64,000 nt of DNA from Amycolatopsis sp. 2-15 (GTDB taxonomy: Bacteria > Actinomycetota > Actinomycetes > Mycobacteriales > Pseudonocardiaceae). A program made the position numbers and the translations under genes. The notes under the pieces are model-generated. The model ran no database searches, was not told where the DNA came from, and saw nothing but the letters and a program-made list of their open reading frames with translations. Below, piece by piece: positions 32,190 through 42,248 of this stretch. Position 1 is the first letter of the stretch, and each line of letters begins with the position of its first letter. The stretch spans positions 4,808,501 to 4,872,500 of the forward strand of contig NZ_CP127294.1 in assembly GCF_030285625.1 (NCBI RefSeq), read 5' to 3'.

Positions 32190-34682
32190 TCACTGCTCGG
32201 CCATCCCGGCGATGAGCGGGCCCCGGGCGGCGCGCCGGGCCGGCAATGCCGCTGCGATCGGGGCCGCGAGCACGGCGGCGGCCAGCAGCACCGCGAGGCG
32301 GGCCCAGGGCAGCGTGAAGAGCACGGGCTCGGCGTCGGTCGAGGCCACGTGGGCGATCAGCCACGCCGAGCCGATCCCGAGCAGCAGTCCGCAGCCGGCG
32401 CCGAACACGGCGACGAACACCGACTCGGCTGCCAGTGCCGCGCGCAGGCCACCCCTCGTCAGCCCGAGGGCACGCAGCAGGGCCGATTCGCGTGTGCGTT
32501 CGAGGACCGAGAGCGACAGCGTGTTGGCGATCCCGGCGAACGCGATCAGCACGGCGAGCGCGGTCAGCGCCCACAACAGGTCGAGCGTGCTGCGCAGCGG
32601 CGCCGACAGCTGGTCTTCCAGGTCCGCGACCGTGTTCAGCTTCGCCAGCGGAGTCGGTTCCAGTGCCCGGTCAAGCGTGGCCGCAGCCTGGTCGGCGTCG
32701 GCGTCCGGAGCGAGTTTCACCAGGACACTGCCGTCGTGTTCGGTGTCCGGCATCGCGATCTTCGGCAGCTCACCGATGTCTACGAACGCGAGGCCAAGGT
32801 CGGCGCCCGGCGCGTCGACGCTGTCGTAGACGGCCACGACGCGCAGCGACGACCCCGAATCCGTGCGCACGATCGCGCCCGCCGTGAGCCCGGTCTCTTC
32901 GGACAGCTGCCGGCTCACGGCCAGCTCGCCCGGGCGGAGCCGGTCCAGCGCACCCGAGAGGACCACCGGCCGCAGCAGCGAGCCGAGCGCTTCACCGGGC
33001 ACAGCGGTCATGCCGTACGCGCCGAGCGAGCCGAGATCGCCCGTGAACTCGGTGACCGACGCCGTGGCCGCGACCCCCGGCACCGCCGCAAGCGTCGCAG
33101 GCAGGGCCGCGGGTAGTCCTTGCCCGTTGACCGCCGACGTCACGGTGAACTCTGCTCGCAGCTGCTGCTCCACGCCCTGGTCGCGGCCGGCCTCGACGCC
33201 TGCGGTCACCGTGGTCACGAGGGCGACGACGGCCAGTCCGATGGTCAGCGCCGCAGCGGTTGCGGCCGTGCGACGGGGGTTGCGATCGGCGTTGAGCGCC
33301 GCGAGCCTCGCCGGCTCACCCAGCACCGGCGCGGTGACGGCGCCCAGTACCCGCACGGCGGGTCCGGCCAGCAGCGGCCCGACCGCGAGCAATGCGCCGA
33401 GCAACGCGACCATCGCGGCGACGGCCAGCACCGCGCCATCCTGGGTCTCCGCCGCGAGCGCGGCCACCGCCGCCCCGACTCCGGCCACGAACAGCACGGC
33501 CGTGACGATCGCGCGGGGCCGTCCCGCGCGGGCCTGGCGGCCTTCGACCGGCTTTCGCAACGCTGCCACGGGCGCCACCCGCGTCGCGGCCCGAGCCGGG
33601 GGCACGGCTGCCAGCACCGTGACCAGCACACCGACGACGAGTGCCAGCACCGCGGTCCGCGCGGTGAGCGGGACGTACACCGGCGCCCCGGGCGAGCCGG
33701 TGATCGCCTGCAGTGCGGCGGCGACCCCGAGCCCGCCGAACAGTCCGACGACGGACGCCAGCACCCCGACCACGGCGGCTTCGGTCAGCACCGCGCCGAA
33801 GACCTGCCGTTTCCCGGCGCCCACGCACCTCAGCAGTGCCAGCTCGTTCGCGCGCTGCGCGACCAGGATGGTGAACGCGTTGGCGATCACCATCGCGGCC
33901 ACGATCATCGCCAGCACAGCGAACGCGGTGAAGAACTTCGTCAGGCCCGCCGAATCGGGCGCGGTCGTGCTCAGCAGTCCGGCGGCGGCCTGGCTTCCCG
34001 TGACCACAGAAACGCCCTGGCCGCTCACCGCCCGGTCGAGGTCGGCGACGAGCCGTGGCGGGGCGACCCCCTGCGCCGCCCGCGCCACAATCTCGCTGAA
34101 CTCCGCGCCGGGTGCCACCTGGCGCAGCCCCTCGGGTGTGAGGACCAGGTCGTCGGCCCCGATCCCGGCGTCCGTCGGCCGGCTGAAGGTGCCGACGAGC
34201 GTGTAGGCGTGTTCTTTGCCCTGCTGATCGAACAGCGTTACCTGCTGCCCGAGCGAGAAACCTTGGGCGGTGGTTTCTTCCATCGCGAGCTCGCCTGGCT
34301 GCTGAGGGAATCGGCCACCGGCCAGGTCGAACGGCCGCAACGCGGCGTCGGCGGGAAGCGCGGTGGCGGCCGCGTCGGTCGCGTGCCCGGAGGCGTCGCG
34401 GATCGGTGCGCTCACGGTCACGCGGCCCTCCGCCGCGGCCACGCCGGGCACTGCACGCACCTTCGCGAGCAGCGCGTCGTCCAAGTCCGCGCCGCGGGTC
34501 TGGCTTACGACAGCGTCGACCCCGCGCAGGTGGACAGACACAGCGTCGCGGAGACCGGCGCCGACGGCCCCGGACAGGATGAACGAACCGGACACGAACG
34601 CCACGCCGAGGGCGATCGCGACGGCGGAGAGCAGCAGACGCAGGGGCCGGGCCCGGACCCCCGCGGCGACGACGCGCAGCAT
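32190..34682 (-). CDS. ABC exporter permease (FtsX/MacB type, two FtsX units)
   Basis: 830 residues with two FtsX-like permease halves (about residues 1-400 and 410-830), each having a large extracytoplasmic loop. Landmarks are AFTILVAQRANELALLRCVG and LSLSVLERTRESALLRALGL, which join membrane to ATPase. The ATG start (34682) overlaps the ATPase stop by one base (TGATG). Such systems export lipids, lipoproteins or antimicrobial peptides. It is divergent from an OmpR two-component pair and probably controlled by it. Confidence 0.9.
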   Translation of the reverse strand: MLRVVAAGVRARPLRLLLSAVAIALGVAFVSGSFILSGAVGAGLRDAVSVHLRGVDAVVSQTRGADLDDALLAKVRAVPGVAAAEGRVTVSAPIRDASGHATDAAATALPADAALRPFDLAGGRFPQQPGELAMEETTAQGFSLGQQVTLFDQQGKEHAYTLVGTFSRPTDAGIGADDLVLTPEGLRQVAPGAEFSEIVARAAQGVAPPRLVADLDRAVSGQGVSVVTGSQAAAGLLSTTAPDSAGLTKFFTAFAVLAMIVAAMVIANAFTILVAQRANELALLRCVGAGKRQVFGAVLTEAAVVGVLASVVGLFGGLGVAAALQAITGSPGAPVYVPLTARTAVLALVVGVLVTVLAAVPPARAATRVAPVAALRKPVEGRQARAGRPRAIVTAVLFVAGVGAAVAALAAETQDGAVLAVAAMVALLGALLAVGPLLAGPAVRVLGAVTAPVLGEPARLAALNADRNPRRTAATAAALTIGLAVVALVTTVTAGVEAGRDQGVEQQLRAEFTVTSAVNGQGLPAALPATLAAVPGVAATASVTEFTGDLGSLGAYGMTAVPGEALGSLLRPVVLSGALDRLRPGELAVSRQLSEETGLTAGAIVRTDSGSSLRVVAVYDSVDAPGADLGLAFVDIGELPKIAMPDTEHDGSVLVKLAPDADADQAAATLDRALEPTPLAKLNTVADLEDQLSAPLRSTLDLLWALTALAVLIAFAGIANTLSLSVLERTRESALLRALGLTRGGLRAALAAESVFVAVFGAGCGLLLGIGSAWLIAHVASTDAEPVLFTLPWARLAVLLAAAVLAAPIAAALPARRAARGPLIAGMAEQ

Positions 34683-35428
34683 CACACCCCCAGGCCGGTC
34701 AGCGCGGCCAGCACGGAGTCGGCGGTCGGGCGGGGCACGTGTGCGGCGACGCGACCGTCGGCCAGCAGCACGCCGTGGTCGGTGTAGGAGGCGGCGACGG
34801 GATCGTGCGTCACCATCACCACCGTCTGGCCCAGCTCGCGCACGGAGGCGCGCAGGAAACCGAGTACCTCGGCACCGGCTCGCGAGTCGAGGTTGCCGGT
34901 GGGCTCGTCGGCGAACACGACCTGCGGCCGTCCGATCAGCGCTCGTGCGCACGCCACGCGCTGTTGCTGACCGCCGGACAGTTCCCCGGGGTGGTGGCGC
35001 AGGCGTTGCCGCAGGCCGAGCGCGTCGACGACCACACGCAACCACGCCGGGTCGGGCTTGCGGCCGGCCAGGCGCAGGCCGAGCAGGATGTTCTCCTCGG
35101 CCGTCATGGTCGGCAGGAGGTTGAACGACTGGAACACGAACCCCACGTGGTCGCGCCGCAGCCGGGTGAGCGCCGAGTCGGGGAGCCCGGTGAGCTCGGT
35201 CCGTCCGATCCGGACGCTGCCGGCGTCCACGGTGTCCAGTCCGGCGAGGCAGTGCATCAGCGTCGATTTGCCGGAGCCCGACGGGCCGAGCACGGACGTG
35301 AACCGCTGCGCCGGGAAGTCGAGGGTCACGTGGTCCAAGGCCCGCACCGCCGTGTCGCCGCGTCCGTGGATCTTGACGACCCGCCGCACTCCCGCTGCGA
35401 CGGGACTGTCCACTGTGGCTGGTTGCAT
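34682..35428 (-). CDS. ABC transporter ATP-binding protein (MacB/LolD type)
   Basis: 248 residues. Walker A is LGPSGSGKSTLMHCLAG, the Q-loop is VGFVFQSFNLLPTMTAEEN, the signature is ELSGGQQQRVACARAL, and Walker B is VVFADEPTGNLDSRAG. The H-loop is MVTHDPVAASYTD. It is first of the two-gene exporter unit, 135 bp from the divergent response-regulator gene, with a four-box array between them. Confidence 0.93.
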   Translation of the reverse strand: MQPATVDSPVAAGVRRVVKIHGRGDTAVRALDHVTLDFPAQRFTSVLGPSGSGKSTLMHCLAGLDTVDAGSVRIGRTELTGLPDSALTRLRRDHVGFVFQSFNLLPTMTAEENILLGLRLAGRKPDPAWLRVVVDALGLRQRLRHHPGELSGGQQQRVACARALIGRPQVVFADEPTGNLDSRAGAEVLGFLRASVRELGQTVVMVTHDPVAASYTDHGVLLADGRVAAHVPRPTADSVLAALTGLGV

Positions 35429-35492
35429 CCGTTTTCTCCCCGACCTCGTCGCACCGCGCTCGGTGCCTTGGCACGAGCTTGGCGAGGCCGTG

Positions 35493-35529
35493 CTGAAGCG
35501 GTCCTGAAGAACCCTGAAGATCGCTTCAG
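35493..35529. promoter_or_regulatory. Four-box response-regulator array (CTGAAG x3, CTTCAG)
   Basis: CTGAAG at 35493, 35504 and 35514, then inverted CTTCAGG at 35524. Spacing is 11, 10 and 10 bp, one helical turn each, as for OmpR-family proteins. An array with the same spacing precedes the secreted protease (56241-56277). Confidence 0.7.
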
Positions 35530-35562
35530 GAACCCGCGCGGGGGTCTGGGAAGATCGGGTTC

Positions 35563-36255
35563 ATGAGGGTGCTCGTGGTCGAGGACGAGAAGCGGTTGGC
35601 CGAGACGTTGCGGTGGGGGCTCGAGGCCGACGGGTACGCCGTGGACCTGGCCCACGATGGCGAGACGGGGCTGGAATGGGGGCAGCTGCACCCGTACCAG
35701 GTGATCGTGCTGGACATCATGCTGCCGAAGCTCAACGGCTACCGGGTGTGCGCCGCGCTGCGCGAGCGTGGGGTGACGACGCCGATCCTCATGCTGACGG
35801 CCAAGAACGGCGAGTACGACGAGGCGGAGGCTCTCGACACCGGTGCCGACGACTTCCTGAGCAAGCCGTTCTCCTACGTGGTGCTCACCGCCCGGCTGCG
35901 CGCGCTGGTCCGCCGCGGCCGGGCGGGTCCGGCGGCGGCCCTGGCGTTCGGCGACCTGGTGCTGGATCCCGCGAAACGCACGTGCCGGCGCGGCGGTACG
36001 CCGGTCGCGTTGACCACGAAGGAGTTCGCCGTGCTCGAATGCCTGCTGCGCCACGACGGGCACGTGGTGGCGAAGCACGAGATCCTCGGGCAGGTGTGGG
36101 ACGTCGCGTACGAGGGGGATCCGAACATCGTGGAGGTCTATGTGAGCGCGTTGCGGCGCAAGCTGGACGCGCCGTTCGGGCGGCGCACGATCGCCACCGT
36201 GCGCGGCGTGGGGTACCGGCTGGTCGCCGACGGACCCGGCGCGTCGCATGAGTAG
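35563..36255 (+). CDS. OmpR-family response regulator
   Basis: 230 residues. The receiver has DE (residues 8-9), the phospho-acceptor Asp in VIVLDIMLPKLNGY, Thr in LMLTAKNG and Lys in FLSKPFSY. The winged-helix output domain is LVLDPAKRTCRRGGTPVALT followed by KEFAVLECLLRHDGHVV. It overlaps the histidine kinase gene by 8 bp. The CTGAAG array 34 bp upstream suggests autoregulation plus control of the exporter on the other side. Confidence 0.93.
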   Translation: MRVLVVEDEKRLAETLRWGLEADGYAVDLAHDGETGLEWGQLHPYQVIVLDIMLPKLNGYRVCAALRERGVTTPILMLTAKNGEYDEAEALDTGADDFLSKPFSYVVLTARLRALVRRGRAGPAAALAFGDLVLDPAKRTCRRGGTPVALTTKEFAVLECLLRHDGHVVAKHEILGQVWDVAYEGDPNIVEVYVSALRRKLDAPFGRRTIATVRGVGYRLVADGPGASHE

Positions 36256-37711
36256 GTGGTGGCCCGAGTCGGTGCGGCGGAGCACGGCGCTCGCGGCGGT
36301 GCTGCTCAGCGTGCTGGTGTTCGGGCTGGGCTGGTGGGGGATCCGCCAGTTCGTGGCGACGCAGCTGTCGCGCAACGCCGTGCGGGCGACCCGGGCGCAG
36401 CTCGATCGGGTCGCCGACGCGTACCGCCTGGGCGTGATCGACTCGGCGGCGCTCAACGGCGATGCGATGTTCGAGGTGGTCGCCGACGACGGCCGCGCCG
36501 TGGTCCACAGCGGCAACCTGACCCGGCTGGATCCCGCTTGGCAGCCGCTGCCGCCGGCCCCTCGCGACGCGCCGCACGGGTGGACGACGACCACGACCGC
36601 CGCGCTGCACCCGGGCACCCACCCGCAGTGGCGCGAGTACCGCACCTACACCGTGGTGGGCACGGTCGTCGACGATGTGCCGGCCAACCTGGTGGAACCG
36701 ATCGGCCGTGAGGGGTCCACTGTGGACACCGGCTTGTCGCGTGCCGCCTCGAGCACGCACTACCGGTTGACGCTTTACCTGTTCGTGCTCCCGTGGGACA
36801 CGCTCACCACACTGACGCTGTTCGACGACACCCTCGAGGTGTTCGTGCCGCTGGCCGTGCTCCTCACGGCCCTCGTCGCGTGGTTCGCCGCCGGGCGCGC
36901 GCTGCGGCCCGTGGAGGCGATCCGCGGCGAGCTCGCCGAAGTGAGCGGCAGCCAGCTCGGCCGCCGCGTGCCGGTGCCGCGCTCGCGTGACGAGATCGCA
37001 CGTCTGGCGCACACGACCAACGCCACGCTCGACCGCCTGCAGCACGCCCACGAACAGCAGGAACGATTTGTCGCCGACGCGAGCCACGAGCTGCGCAGCC
37101 CCCTGGCGAACCTGCGGACCGGCCTGGAGGTCGCCCTCACACATCCGGAGCGCGCCGACTGGCCTGCCGTCGCCGAACGCTCGTTGCTCGACGTCCGGCG
37201 CCTGCACCGCATCACGGCCGACCTCCTGCAGCTCACCGTCGACCCCGGTCGCGTCGCGCCGGTGGAGGTCGACCTGGCGGACGTGGTGCGTGAGCAGGTC
37301 GCCGAACGTTCGGCCGCGCTCGGCCGCCCGACCGTGCGATCCTTTGTGGATGATCCCGTGCGAGTGCTCGGTCAACCCGTGCAACTCGAACGCCTGCTGC
37401 GCAACCTCCTCGACAACGCCGTCCGCCACGCGACTTCCGCGGTGACCGTCACCGTGGGTCGCGACGGCACCTCTGTGGTGCTGGAGGTGCTCGACGACGG
37501 CCCCGGCATTCCGCCGGCCGATCGGGAACGCGTCTTCGACCGCTTCGCCCGCCTCGACGACGCCCGCACCCGCGACGCCGGCGGCTCCGGATTGGGCCTC
37601 ACGCTGGCACGGGAAATCGCTCGTCGCCACGGCGGTTCCCTGGCGGCGGCCGACTCGGAAACCGGCGCCCGCCTGGTCGCGCGATTGCCCGCCGCGCGAC
37701 CAGCACGTTGA
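36248..37711 (+). CDS. Sensor histidine kinase
   Basis: 487 residues. The first membrane helix is at about residues 15-33, the sensor loop at 34-190, the second helix near 195-218, then a HAMP domain (RALRPVEAIRGELAEVSGSQ). The DHp H-box is VADASHELRSPLANLRTGLE, and the ATPase boxes are NLLDNAVRH (N), DDGPGIP (G1) and GGSGLGLTLA (G2). It is the partner of the overlapping response regulator. The stimulus is unknown; an envelope signal fits the exporter and protease targets. Confidence 0.92.
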   Translation: MSRWWPESVRRSTALAAVLLSVLVFGLGWWGIRQFVATQLSRNAVRATRAQLDRVADAYRLGVIDSAALNGDAMFEVVADDGRAVVHSGNLTRLDPAWQPLPPAPRDAPHGWTTTTTAALHPGTHPQWREYRTYTVVGTVVDDVPANLVEPIGREGSTVDTGLSRAASSTHYRLTLYLFVLPWDTLTTLTLFDDTLEVFVPLAVLLTALVAWFAAGRALRPVEAIRGELAEVSGSQLGRRVPVPRSRDEIARLAHTTNATLDRLQHAHEQQERFVADASHELRSPLANLRTGLEVALTHPERADWPAVAERSLLDVRRLHRITADLLQLTVDPGRVAPVEVDLADVVREQVAERSAALGRPTVRSFVDDPVRVLGQPVQLERLLRNLLDNAVRHATSAVTVTVGRDGTSVVLEVLDDGPGIPPADRERVFDRFARLDDARTRDAGGSGLGLTLAREIARRHGGSLAAADSETGARLVARLPAARPAR

Positions 37712-38008
37712 TTGGAACCGACCGTCGGTATGTCGTCGCAATTTCCAGGTCGGGCGATGTGTGTCCGCGGGTGGTCATGCCCGTCGAGGAGGATCACTTG
37801 ACGCCCCGGGGGCTCTCGGCCGGTGGTCTGAGCCAAGGAGCCGTCCCGCGCCGTCGGCGGCGTGCAACGCTCGAACTGGCGTGGGCACGCCGTTCCACCG
37901 ACGGATCCATAACGCCGGCTGCGCCAACCCCAGTCTCGGCGGTGTTGTCTAGTGATTGGGCCGGCGAGGTTCCATGGTTCGCGTTTCGTCGCCAATCTTC
38001 CGGATGTG
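37712..38008. other. Gene-free stretch with RHS-like trace
   Basis: No gene is supported. One plus-strand frame near 37880-37950 reads GTPFHRRIHNAGCANPSLGG, a phrase that recalls RHS-toxin C-terminal regions. It is too short to annotate as more than a trace. Confidence 0.3.
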
Positions 38009-38284
38009 TCACAGGCACCCGTCCTGCTGGGGCGGCCGGTTTCGGCCGCTCCGCCAATCGACCCTGCTGAGTTCCCCGTACTCCGAATCCACCGACACCT
38101 CGCCGACTTCGTCCCAGCCGTCGAGGTTGACCGAGTCAGGTGCGGTGTCGAGCGCTTGTACGGTCACGGTGACCGAACCCGTATGGATGCCCACACCGGC
38201 TCGTTCATGCGCCCTTTCCCAGGCCCACCCATCGCTACCCCGCCCGCGTAGATCGCTGTCCAGCATCAAACCGCAATGAAACAT
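38009..38284 (-). pseudogene. Hypothetical beta-rich protein remnant
   Basis: The frame reads GSVTVTVQALDTAPDSVNLD and GWDEVGEVSVDSEYGELS, then degenerates. It resembles the middle of small actinobacterial proteins of unknown function, often next to toxin-like genes, but the N- and C-termini look shifted. I do not assign a role. Confidence 0.35.
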
Positions 38285-38388
38285 CTACGGCGATCTGCCA
38301 CGTCTCCGACCTTGGCCCACCCGAAGTCCGCTTAACGGTGCTGTGCCCGGGCTGTGTCCAGGAGATCGATCGCCACCGCGCCGCTGGC

Positions 38389-38571
38389 CTACGACGTCGC
38401 GCTCGCCAACGCGCAGAAGCTGCCCAGCCAGTACCGCTCCGGTGTGCAGCGCCGCCAGCGCCTGCTGACCGTCTCCTCGACCTTCCGGCGCAGTTCGCAG
38501 CCGTGCACGGGCCGCCGGGCGAGGCTCGCGAGCACCAGGACATCGATCCACATCCAGGCACCCTTCGGCAA
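38389..38571 (-). pseudogene. Truncated PadR regulator
   Basis: MPKGAWMWIDVLVLASLARR then PVHGCELRRKVEETV is a PadR N-terminal helix-turn-helix. After about 36 residues the frame runs into Arg/Trp-rich nonsense and stops. It begins 6 bp after the aldo-keto reductase stop on the same strand, so it was probably the reductase's former co-transcribed regulator. Confidence 0.55.
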
Positions 38572-38577
38572 GAGAAC

Positions 38578-39411
38578 TCACACCAGGTCGAAGGTGTCGG
38601 GGTCTGGACCGGTGCGCCCGTCGCGGTCGAGGGCCGAGAGGGCGGCGAGGTCGTCGTCGGTGAGGGTGAAGCCGAAGACGTCGAGGTTTTCCGCCACGCG
38701 TGAGGGTGTGACGGATTTCGGGATGACCACGTTGCCCAGTTGCAGGTGCCACCGCAGCACCACCTGGGCGGGCGTGCGCCTGTGCCGCGCGGCCACGTCG
38801 GTGACGACGGATTCGGCCAGCAGGTCGCCGCCCTTGGCGAGAGGGCTCCAGGCTTCGGTGGCGATGCCGTGCTCGGCGTCGAAGGCGCGCACTTGTGACT
38901 GCACGAGGTAGGGGTGCAGCTCGATCTGGTTCACGGCCGGCACCACGCTGCCCTCGTCGAGGATGCGGCGCAGGTGCGCGGGCTGGAAGTTGGAGACGCC
39001 GATGGCGCGGACGCGGTCGTCGGCGTACAGCTTCTCCAGTGCTTTCCACGTGGCGACGTACTTGTCGCGGGCGGGCAGCGGCCAGTGGATGAGGTAGAGG
39101 TCGAGCTGCTCGAGCCCGAGGGCGGCGACGCTGGCGTCGAAGGCGCGCAGCGTCTGGTCGTAGCCCTGGTCGCTGTTCCACAGTTTGGTGGTGATGAACA
39201 GTTCGTCGCGGGTGATGCCGGATTCGGCGAGCGCCTCGCCGACGGCGGCTTCGTTGCCGTACGCGGTGGCGGTGTCGATGCTGCGGTAGCCGGCGCCCAG
39301 TGCGGTCTTGACCGCGGTCTTCGTCTCGGCGGGCGGTACCTGGAAGACGCCGAAGCCGAGCTGCGGCATCTCGACTCCGTTGTTCAGCTTCAGTACGGGA
39401 ACGCTGGTCAA
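38578..39411 (-). CDS. Aldo-keto reductase (2,5-diketo-gluconate reductase type)
   Basis: 277 residues. AKR landmarks in order: LGFGVFQVPP, YRSIDTATAYGNEAAVGEAL with catalytic Asp and Tyr, LFITTKLWNSDQGY with catalytic Lys, DLYLIHWPLP with catalytic His, and the NADPH-binding IPKSVTPSRVAENLDVF. Cytosolic NADPH-dependent carbonyl reductase. The start is a TTG (39411) preceded by AGAAGG; no ATG or GTG fits the family length. Confidence 0.92.
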   Translation of the reverse strand: MTSVPVLKLNNGVEMPQLGFGVFQVPPAETKTAVKTALGAGYRSIDTATAYGNEAAVGEALAESGITRDELFITTKLWNSDQGYDQTLRAFDASVAALGLEQLDLYLIHWPLPARDKYVATWKALEKLYADDRVRAIGVSNFQPAHLRRILDEGSVVPAVNQIELHPYLVQSQVRAFDAEHGIATEAWSPLAKGGDLLAESVVTDVAARHRRTPAQVVLRWHLQLGNVVIPKSVTPSRVAENLDVFGFTLTDDDLAALSALDRDGRTGPDPDTFDLV

Positions 39412-39538
39412 CTCGACAACCCTTCTGCAGGAACGAAAAACCTCGCGGAACAATCGAATTCGCAACCCCGCCGGCGACGCGCAGGGCACCGCCGGTGGTC
39501 GCGGCGGCCTGGTCGGAGGCAACGTAGGTGCCGCACGA

Positions 39539-39736
39539 TCAACTTTCGGAGGTGTGTTCCTCCTCCGCCTTCTCCTCGACCACAACAGCGTCATGGAAGC
39601 TGCGTAGTTCCGCCTCGTAGACTTCACGTTCTGGCACGTCATCGCAGTCGGGGTCGACGCTGTTGGCGACCTCGGCAAGTTCGAGATCGACCAGTTCGTG
39701 AAGTTCGTGGATCGTGGGCCTGGGCTTCTCGTCCAT
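39539..39736 (-). CDS. Small acidic hypothetical protein
   Basis: 65 residues starting at ATG 39736 after AGGAGGAG. It begins MDEKPRPTIHELHELVDLEL and ends with a Glu-rich tail. It is helical and acidic with no motif I know. It lies upstream of the aldo-keto reductase on the same strand. The gap 39737-40042 shows no gene. Confidence 0.65.
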   Translation of the reverse strand: MDEKPRPTIHELHELVDLELAEVANSVDPDCDDVPEREVYEAELRSFHDAVVVEEKAEEEHTSES

Positions 39737-40042
39737 CGCTCCTCCTGAGCGTCATCGAGGTGTCTTTTTGACCCTCGGCCACTCGGGTCGCGGCTTGGGT
39801 GGATTCGTAGACTGGAGCGCTGTCCAATCCGGGCTGGTTCGTGCTTTGTAGGAACTCGCGCAGCGCCTGGTCGGGGTTGACGGCCGGAAAACCGCCGAGG
39901 AGGTCGGCCCGCGCGGACTGCCGGAGGCATGGGCAGGGTGTCGCGGGTCGCGCCCCAGCACGCCCCCGCATCGCCGGCCGCTGGCGGTCGCTTCACGCCA
40001 ACGTCACGGCGACTGTTCCGGAAATCACCGTGCGGAGACCGG

Positions 40043-40492
40043 TCAGCTGCCGTCAACCGGTTCCAGCACAAACACGGGGATCTCCCGGTCGGTCTTGCTC
40101 TGATACTCCGCATACGACGGATACACCGCGACGGCGCGCTCCCACCACTCGGCCTTCTCCGCTCCGGTGACCTCACGCGCCCGCATGTCCCGCCGGACCG
40201 GGCCGTCCTGCAGTTCAACGTGCGGGTCGGCCTTGACATTGAAATACCACACCGGATGCTTCGGCGCGCCACCCTGCGAGGCAACCGTCATGTACGTCCC
40301 CTCGTGCGCCACCCGCATCAGCGGCGTCTTGCGAATTTTCCCACTTTTCGCGCCCCGGGTCGTCAGGATGATGACCGGCAACCCGACGTCGGGCGAGACG
40401 GTCCCCTCGGTCCCGCCGGAACTCTCATACAACTCCACCTGATCACGCACGTACTTCACCGGGCTCGGCTCGTACTCGCCCTCGAGAGGCAC
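40043..40492 (-). CDS. Deazaflavin (F420)-dependent nitroreductase family protein
   Basis: 149 residues, Ddn-like split barrel. The signature is [20 protein letters not shown], followed by [20 protein letters not shown] and a C-terminal catalytic-Tyr-like [20 protein letters not shown]. In mycobacteria such proteins reduce quinones or nitro groups with F420H2 at the membrane. ATG start. The gap from 40493 to 41018 has no supported gene. Confidence 0.9.
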   Translation of the reverse strand: MPLEGEYEPSPVKYVRDQVELYESSGGTEGTVSPDVGLPVIILTTRGAKSGKIRKTPLMRVAHEGTYMTVASQGGAPKHPVWYFNVKADPHVELQDGPVRRDMRAREVTGAEKAEWWERAVAVYPSYAEYQSKTDREIPVFVLEPVDGS

Positions 40493-41018
40493 CGTTCCAT
40501 CCCTTCCTCGTCGTCACACATCTTCGGACCCTCGGTAACAGCGGCAGCGCAACGCGTCGTCCTTACCGGCCTTCTCACAAGATCGTGCTCACGGCGCCTT
40601 TTCGCGCCGCCGGAAACGAGCACCTGGACGCCGACGAGGTCCTTCAGCTTGCGCGCGGCCGGCGTCTACGGAGTGCCCGGCGGTCGCCTTACCGGCGGCG
40701 TCGGCTTGCGCGAGGAGGAGTTGATACGCCCACCGGCCAGGCCGCCGTCAGTATGAAGACGTACGCGCCATCCGCGACAAAGAGTGTGGCTGGGGTGACC
40801 GGTGTCAGGTAATTGGTCCCCAAGAAGTGGGCGCAAGTGGCCCCACATTTGGGCTGCTTCCCTCCTAGAGTCGGGGGCATGATCACAACGGCGCCTGTCA
40901 TCCGTCCTTCGTCCGCTGCTGTGTGCGGTGGCGGACAGGGGCGGACGGCTCTGGGATCGTTCGTCTCCGGCACCGGCGATCCGCTCATGGTCGCCGACCC
41001 GGCCGGCAGGGGACACGA
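40493..41018. other. Gene-free gap before the alpha/beta hydrolase
   Basis: No ORF has family features or a good start. A weak promoter-like pair (TTTGGG, TAGAGT) lies around 40850-40875 on the plus strand. Confidence 0.3.
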
Positions 41019-41933
41019 ATGAGCGCAGAAGGGCACGCGGCGCCTGACACGACGGCACGAGGTATCCCCGAAGCGCTGCAGGTCCCGGGTGTCCGCCACC
41101 GGTACATCGACACGGGGCGGCTGCGCATGCACGTCGCCGAGACGGGTGCCGGATCCCCTGTCCTCCTGCTGCACGGCTGGGCGAAGCACTGGTACATGTG
41201 GCGGCACGTCATGCCCCTCCTGAGCGACTCGCACCGGCTCATCGCGGTCGACCTGCGCGGGGCCGGCTGGTCGGACGCGCCGAGGAGTGGTTACCGCACC
41301 GCCGAGCTCGTCGACGATCTGAGGGCACTTCTCGACGCTTTGGGACTGGGCAGGGTCGCGCTCGTCGGGCACGACCGTGGTGCCGCTCTGGCCTTCCAGC
41401 TCGCGCTGGACGATCCGGACCGCGTAACCCACGTGGTCGCCCTGAACGAACTCCACCCCTACCTCGATGTCCGACGAATGGTCCGCAACGCCTGGCGCTA
41501 TTTGTGGACACCGTTCGTCGAGACACCGTTGGTCGGCCGTTTCGTCCTGGCGCACATCCCGTCCTTCACCCGTGCCTGGCTGCGTCGCGGTGTCGCCGAC
41601 CGGGCGTCGATGCCGGCCGACGCCGTCGCCGCGTACATGGACGTGCTCCGCCAACCCGACATCGCGCGCGCCGGTGAACAGCTCATGTACCAGTTCGCAT
41701 ACAAAGAGTTCATCCCGATGCTGCGGCATGCGGAGACCCGCAAGCTTCGGCCACCCACGCTCTTGCTCGCCGGCGGAGCCGACCCGTTCACGCCTCCGGC
41801 AATGCTGGGTGCTGCCACACCGCACGCCGCAGACCTGCGCGTCGAAGTGGTCGATGCCGCAGGACACCACCTCCCCGAGGAGTGTCCCGAACTCGTCGCC
41901 GCCAATATTCGGGACCACCTGAATCGGATCTGA
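41019..41933 (+). CDS. Alpha/beta hydrolase (haloalkane dehalogenase/epoxide hydrolase type)
   Basis: 304 residues. The oxyanion motif is [19 protein letters not shown]; the nucleophile elbow is [17 protein letters not shown], where Asp replaces Ser, as in epoxide hydrolases and dehalogenases. The late acid and His are in [13 protein letters not shown] and [19 protein letters not shown] 41019 follows GGGGA. It is single and faces a relic region. Confidence 0.9.
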   Translation: MSAEGHAAPDTTARGIPEALQVPGVRHRYIDTGRLRMHVAETGAGSPVLLLHGWAKHWYMWRHVMPLLSDSHRLIAVDLRGAGWSDAPRSGYRTAELVDDLRALLDALGLGRVALVGHDRGAALAFQLALDDPDRVTHVVALNELHPYLDVRRMVRNAWRYLWTPFVETPLVGRFVLAHIPSFTRAWLRRGVADRASMPADAVAAYMDVLRQPDIARAGEQLMYQFAYKEFIPMLRHAETRKLRPPTLLLAGGADPFTPPAMLGAATPHAADLRVEVVDAAGHHLPEECPELVAANIRDHLNRI

Positions 41934-41937
41934 GGGC

Positions 41938-42066
41938 CTGGCTCCTCTGAGCGGCTCCGCTCCGGACGTCGAGGTGGCCGGGTACACCCCGGGCGGCGGG
42001 CAGAGCCCGATCCTGGGCCGGAGCATGGGTTACGCGGCCGACCACGTCCACGCCCTGGACGTGGTG
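41938..42066 (+). pseudogene. Fragment of a berberine-bridge-type FAD oxidase
   Basis: It reads [20 protein letters not shown] and [20 protein letters not shown], almost the same as residues around 134-175 of the intact oxidase at 58880. It has only about 43 codons and starts 5 bp after the hydrolase stop. It is a copy fragment, not a functional gene. Confidence 0.8.
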
Positions 42067-42248
42067 AAGGCCGCACGAACGGATGACGGACCCGCATATC
42101 GTGCGCAGAAGATTGTCCGAGCGGGAAGGCTGGCAACCTTCAACGAATCCCAAGTTGTTCAAAGTGAGAGGGAGAAACATGGTGCTTGCGGCTGGAGTGT
42201 GTGAATCGGTAGTCGAGTCCGGTTGTTGGACCTCCCAGGGCCTGATGG

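Noticed and set aside
30742..38577. A duplicated tRNA 3' end (attR) closing an integrated element
   Set aside because: I looked for GGTTCGAGCCCGACCCGG-like sequence to the right and found no convincing copy by eye.
40585..41058. Small ORFs on both strands in the 40.5-41.0 kb gap
   Set aside because: Arg-rich or low-complexity readings without starts or motifs.
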